17,266 nt of DNA from contig JBOGTC010000005.1 of assembly GCA_050692055.1 (NCBI GenBank), positions 1 to 17,266 on the forward strand, given 5' to 3'. Position 1 is the first letter of the stretch; every line of letters starts with the position of its first letter. The position numbers and the translations under genes are program-made. The DNA is from JBOGTC01 sp050692055. GTDB lineage: Bacteria > Chloroflexota > Limnocylindria > QHBO01. A model generated the notes under the pieces. It was not told the origin of the DNA. It did not search any database and was given only the letters and a program-made list of their open reading frames with translations. Positions 14,402 through 17,266 of the stretch are shown here, in pieces.

Positions 14402-15337
14402 TCAGCCGAATCGGCCCGTGATGTAGTCCTCCGTCAGTCGGTTCGCCGGGCTGGTGAACAGCTCCTGGGTCGGCGCCGTCTCGACGAGATGCCCCGCGCG
14501 ATCCTCGCCCATCGTCAGGAAGGCGGTGACGTCGCTCACCCGCGCCGCCTGCTGCATATTGTGGGTGACGATGACGATCGTGTAGTTCTCCTTGAGCTCG
14601 CGCATGAGCTCCTCGATGCGCAGCGTCGCGATCGGGTCGAGCGCCGAGCACGGCTCGTCCATCAGGATCACGTCCGGCTCGACGGCGATCGCCCGAGCGA
14701 TACAGATCCGCTGCTGCTGCCCGCCCGAGAGTGCCGTGCCCGGCGACCTGAGCTTGTCCTTGACCTCATCCCAGATCGCGGCACGTCGCAGCGACCGCTC
14801 GACCAGCTCGTCCATGTTGCCCCGGTAGCCGGCGACGCGAGGACCGAACGCGATGTTGTCGTAGATCGACTTGGGAAACGGGTTCGGTTTCTGGAAGACC
14901 ATGCCGATGCGCCTTCTGACCTCGACCGGATCGACGCCGTTGGCGTAGAGATCCACGCCGTGGTAGAGGATCGTGCCCTCGATTCGAGCGGTGTCAATGA
15001 GGTCGTTCATGCGATTGAAGCTGCGCAGCAGCGTGCTCTTGCCGCAGCCGGACGGGCCGATGAGCGCCGTGATCTTGTTGCGGGGAACCTGGAGGCTGAC
15101 GTCGCGGACGGCGCGGAAGCTTCCATAGAAGCAGTTCAGCTCCTGGAGATCAAAGACGACTTCGTCGTCACGCAGCTCCCGTGGCGCTCCATCACGCGCC
15201 GCCGCAGGAGCGACCCGTTCCGCCTCGTCGATGTCCTGGCCGGTCGTCATGACGCGTATTGTCGGGTTTTCGCGCTCCCGCGTCTCGCGGATGCGCTCCG
15301 TCTCAGGTTCGGTCTTCACACTCACCGTCCCTACCAC
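14402..15337 (-). CDS. pstB: phosphate ABC transporter ATP-binding protein PstB
   Basis: A 311-residue ATPase driving phosphate uptake. Walker A is GPSGCGKST (94-102), Q-loop Gln149 (MVFQKPNPFPKSIYDNIAFG, the PstB hallmark), signature LSGGQQQR (203-210), Walker B VILMDEP (223-229), His259. The first 55 or so residues are a charged extension that is not in typical PstB (about 250-280 residues). The GTG start at 15335-15337 overlaps the pstA end by 7 bases. An ATG at 15248-15250 would give 282 residues but has no clear ribosome site. The start is therefore uncertain, the identity is not. Confidence 0.96.
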   Translation of the reverse strand: MVGTVSVKTEPETERIRETRERENPTIRVMTTGQDIDEAERVAPAAARDGAPRELRDDEVVFDLQELNCFYGSFRAVRDVSLQVPRNKITALIGPSGCGKSTLLRSFNRMNDLIDTARIEGTILYHGVDLYANGVDPVEVRRRIGMVFQKPNPFPKSIYDNIAFGPRVAGYRGNMDELVERSLRRAAIWDEVKDKLRSPGTALSGGQQQRICIARAIAVEPDVILMDEPCSALDPIATLRIEELMRELKENYTIVIVTHNMQQAARVSDVTAFLTMGEDRAGHLVETAPTQELFTSPANRLTEDYITGRFG

Positions 15338-16281
15338 CTTCGTTCGAATCGGTTGCGGAGATAGATTGCGAGAGCGTTCACCAGCAGCAGGACCACGATG
15401 AGCACGATGATCGCGGCGTAGACGTTGCCCTCGAACGTCGGAGGCTTTCGCGCCCAGTCGTAGACGGTGGTCGGGAGGGCGGTGTAGCGGCCCTGGAGCA
15501 TCTCGACCGCGTTCTCGTAGCGAACGTTGAAGCCGCCGATCACCGCCCCGACCAGGATCAGCGGCGCCGTCTCACCAAAGGCGCGTGCCATCGCCAGGAT
15601 CGTTCCGGTGAAAATGCCCGGCGCGGCATACGGGAGCACGTGGCTGCGCACCACCTCCCAACGGGTCGCGCCTACCCCGAATGCCGCTTCGCGGATCGCG
15701 GTCGGCACGGCTCGAAGGGCCTCTGCGCTGGTGATGATCACGATCGGGAGGACGAGGATGGCCATCGTCAGGCCGCCGGCGATGAGGCTGCGTCCCGACG
15801 TGGCTCCCGGCCCCACGATCTCGCCCAGGGCCACGACGAAGATCGCCAGTCCGAGGAGCCCGTACACGATCGAAGGGACGCCGGCGAGGTTACGCACCGC
15901 GGTGTTGATGAAACGCGTGAAGCGCGTGTCGCGGGCGTATTCCTCGAGGTAGACGGCGGCGCTGATCCCCAACGGGAAGCTCAGCACCGCAACGAAGGCC
16001 ATCAACCACAGCGATCCCGCTATCGCCTGTCCCACGCCGGCGCGGTCGGGCTGCGACGCGAGCGGGCTGGTCAGGAAACCGACTCCTCGCTCCATCAGCA
16101 CGGGCGTGCCGTTCACGAAGACGACGACGAGCAGCCAGGCCAGAACGCCCAGGGTGAGGACCAGCAGGAGGACGAGCAGCGCCTCGAAGGCGGAGCTTCG
16201 CCAATCGGTTCGCCCGCCCTCCAGCGAGCGGCGGACGACCTCAGCCGCCGCGGACGCCTGGGCGCGCGGCGTGCTGACCAT
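15331..16281 (-). CDS. pstA: phosphate ABC transporter permease PstA
   Basis: A 316-residue permease from the ATG at 16279-16281, which overlaps the pstC stop by one base (TGATG). Six membrane spans are visible; the first at about 33-56. The ABC-contact (EAA) loop is EALRAVPTAIREAAFGVGATRWEVV (187-211), and ARAFGETAPLILVG (232-245) is a PstA mark. The frame is open another 61 codons upstream, but that is inside pstC and has no membrane-protein character. The transporter partner is PstC. Confidence 0.94.
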   Translation of the reverse strand: MVSTPRAQASAAAEVVRRSLEGGRTDWRSSAFEALLVLLLVLTLGVLAWLLVVVFVNGTPVLMERGVGFLTSPLASQPDRAGVGQAIAGSLWLMAFVAVLSFPLGISAAVYLEEYARDTRFTRFINTAVRNLAGVPSIVYGLLGLAIFVVALGEIVGPGATSGRSLIAGGLTMAILVLPIVIITSAEALRAVPTAIREAAFGVGATRWEVVRSHVLPYAAPGIFTGTILAMARAFGETAPLILVGAVIGGFNVRYENAVEMLQGRYTALPTTVYDWARKPPTFEGNVYAAIIVLIVVLLLVNALAIYLRNRFERRW

Positions 16282-17228
16282 CAGTACCGGACCCGAACGC
16301 GACGCACGAACTGATCGGCGATCAGGTTCAGCGCGAGCGTGAACAGGAAGAGCAGGAGCCCAATGAAGAAGAGGCTCGGGAAGGCCAGCGAGGCGCCTCG
16401 CACCTGGTCCGAGCCGGTTGCCAGGGCCGTCATGGCCGCGGTCATGGTCTGGCCCGGCTGGCATGGGTTGAGGTTGAACAGTGAGCCGCCCTGCGCCCCT
16501 GCGGCGATCGAGACGACCATCGTCTCGCCGATGCCGCGCGACAGGCCGAGGATCAGGGCGGCCACGATGCCGCTGATGGCGGCCGGGACGACGATCCGCA
16601 CGCTGGTGGTTCGCTTACGCGCGCCAAGCCCATAGGACGCCTCGCGCAAGGACCGGGGAACGGCGTACATCGCGTCTTCGGCGACCGAGGCGACGAGCGG
16701 CGTGATGAGGATTCCGACACCGATACCGGCCGCGGCCATGTTGAACGCGTCGGTGGTGCCGGGGCAGACGCGATCCACCACCGTGGGGCTGATGACCTGC
16801 AGGGCGAAGTAGCCGAGCACGACGCTCGGGATGCCAGCCAGAATCTCGAGGATCGGCTTTACCACGCGCCGCACTCGAGGCGAGGCGTACTCGGACAGGT
16901 AGACGGCGGCGCCGAGCCCGAGCGGAGTGGCGACGAGCATCCCGATGCCCGCCACGACGAGCGTGCCGCTGACGATGGTGTGGACGCTGTAGAGGGCCCT
17001 GCGCGGAAACCAGCCGCGTTCAAAGAGAAGGGCCAGGTTGACCTGGCTGATGAAGTTCCAAGCCTCGCCGATGAGCGACAGGATGATCAGAAGGCTGATC
17101 AGGATGGACAGCGAAGCGGCCGCCAGGAACGCGAGGCGGACGGCCAGCTCGCGGCGACGCCGCGGGGCGCTGCCGCGCATGTCCGCAATGGTGAGCCGGG
17201 TGGGCAACGGGCCGGGCGAGGCGGTCAT
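16281..17228 (-). CDS. pstC: phosphate ABC transporter permease PstC
   Basis: A 315-residue permease with six spans (the first at about 30-53). The EAA loop is EDAMYAVPRSLREASYGLGARKRTT (184-208), and LSRGIGETMVVSIAAGAQGG matches PstC. A cysteine pair (Cys155 and that of LNPCQPG) lies in predicted external loops. It starts at ATG 17226-17228, about 38 bases from the right edge. No pstS is seen before it; that gene should lie beyond the window. Together with pstA and pstB it forms the high-affinity phosphate channel. Confidence 0.94.
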   Translation of the reverse strand: MTASPGPLPTRLTIADMRGSAPRRRRELAVRLAFLAAASLSILISLLIILSLIGEAWNFISQVNLALLFERGWFPRRALYSVHTIVSGTLVVAGIGMLVATPLGLGAAVYLSEYASPRVRRVVKPILEILAGIPSVVLGYFALQVISPTVVDRVCPGTTDAFNMAAAGIGVGILITPLVASVAEDAMYAVPRSLREASYGLGARKRTTSVRIVVPAAISGIVAALILGLSRGIGETMVVSIAAGAQGGSLFNLNPCQPGQTMTAAMTALATGSDQVRGASLAFPSLFFIGLLLFLFTLALNLIADQFVRRVRVRY

Positions 17229-17236
17229 CGGTCAAT

Positions 17237-17266
17237 CGCTACCTTACGTGACCCTCGGGGGTAGCG
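17237..17266. repeat. inverted repeat upstream of pstC
   Basis: CGCTACC (17237-17243) is the exact complement of GGTAGCG (17260-17266), with a 16-base loop. It could be a hairpin between pstS and pstC that trims transcript levels, or part of an operator. The window ends here, so its full extent is unknown. Confidence 0.4.

Noticed and set aside
16282..16464. Upstream extension of PstA by 61 codons
   Set aside because: It lies inside pstC, is rich in Pro and Arg without membrane character, and the ATG at 16281 couples perfectly to the pstC stop.
17229..17266. A PhoB box before pstC
   Set aside because: No CTGTCAT-like direct repeats are seen in the few bases available; the true promoter is probably before pstS, beyond the window.

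Overview
The window is GC-rich bacterial chromosome (roughly 70% GC by eye) with dense, translationally coupled genes and no RNA genes, insertion sequences or CRISPR arrays that I can see. The ECF sigma factor, the system I cytochrome c maturation (Ccm) operon and the high GC would fit a free-living, respiring bacterium, possibly a high-GC Chloroflexota lineage such as the Limnocylindria/Ellin6529 group. That placement is an inference from protein style and is not proven.

Region 1 (1-2261, minus strand) reads from right to left: a type-1 copper lipoprotein, a HxlR-family regulator, a GAF protein resembling free methionine-(R)-sulfoxide reductase, an ECF sigma factor, and the N-terminus of a protein with a twin-arginine-like motif that runs off the left edge. 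HxlR/GAF and sigma/Tat-protein overlap by a few bases, so each pair is probably co-translated. The theme is redox stress and envelope response.

Region 2 (2262-2827) is a non-coding stretch with two short dispersed repeats, a GC hairpin, six 19-bp tandem repeats and a good sigma-70 promoter for the operon that follows.

Region 3 (2828-9509, plus strand) is a complete ccmABCDEFGHI operon. CcmA/B/C/D form the heme-handling ABC module, CcmE carries heme, CcmF/H/I ligate it to apocytochrome, and CcmG supplies reductant. Junctions are overlaps or gaps of 0-9 bases. CcmG has an unusual CxxxC active site.

Region 4 (9510-11443): a MarR regulator is divergent from a yceI-pirin pair. The 100-bp divergent region has a near-ideal promoter overlapped by two matching imperfect palindromes, which looks like an autoregulated quinone/redox-stress switch. 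A perfect 16-bp AT-rich palindrome lies between ccmI and the MarR gene.

Region 5 (11444-11842) is a convergent non-coding stretch with a pair of ~39-bp direct repeats, whose core is the same as the repeats in region 2.

Region 6 (11843-17228, minus strand) is a phosphate operon, pstC-pstA-pstB-phoU-phoB-phoR, all tightly packed. The binding protein PstS must lie to the right of the window. PhoR has no transmembrane segment, so it probably takes its signal from PhoU/PstB inside the cell.
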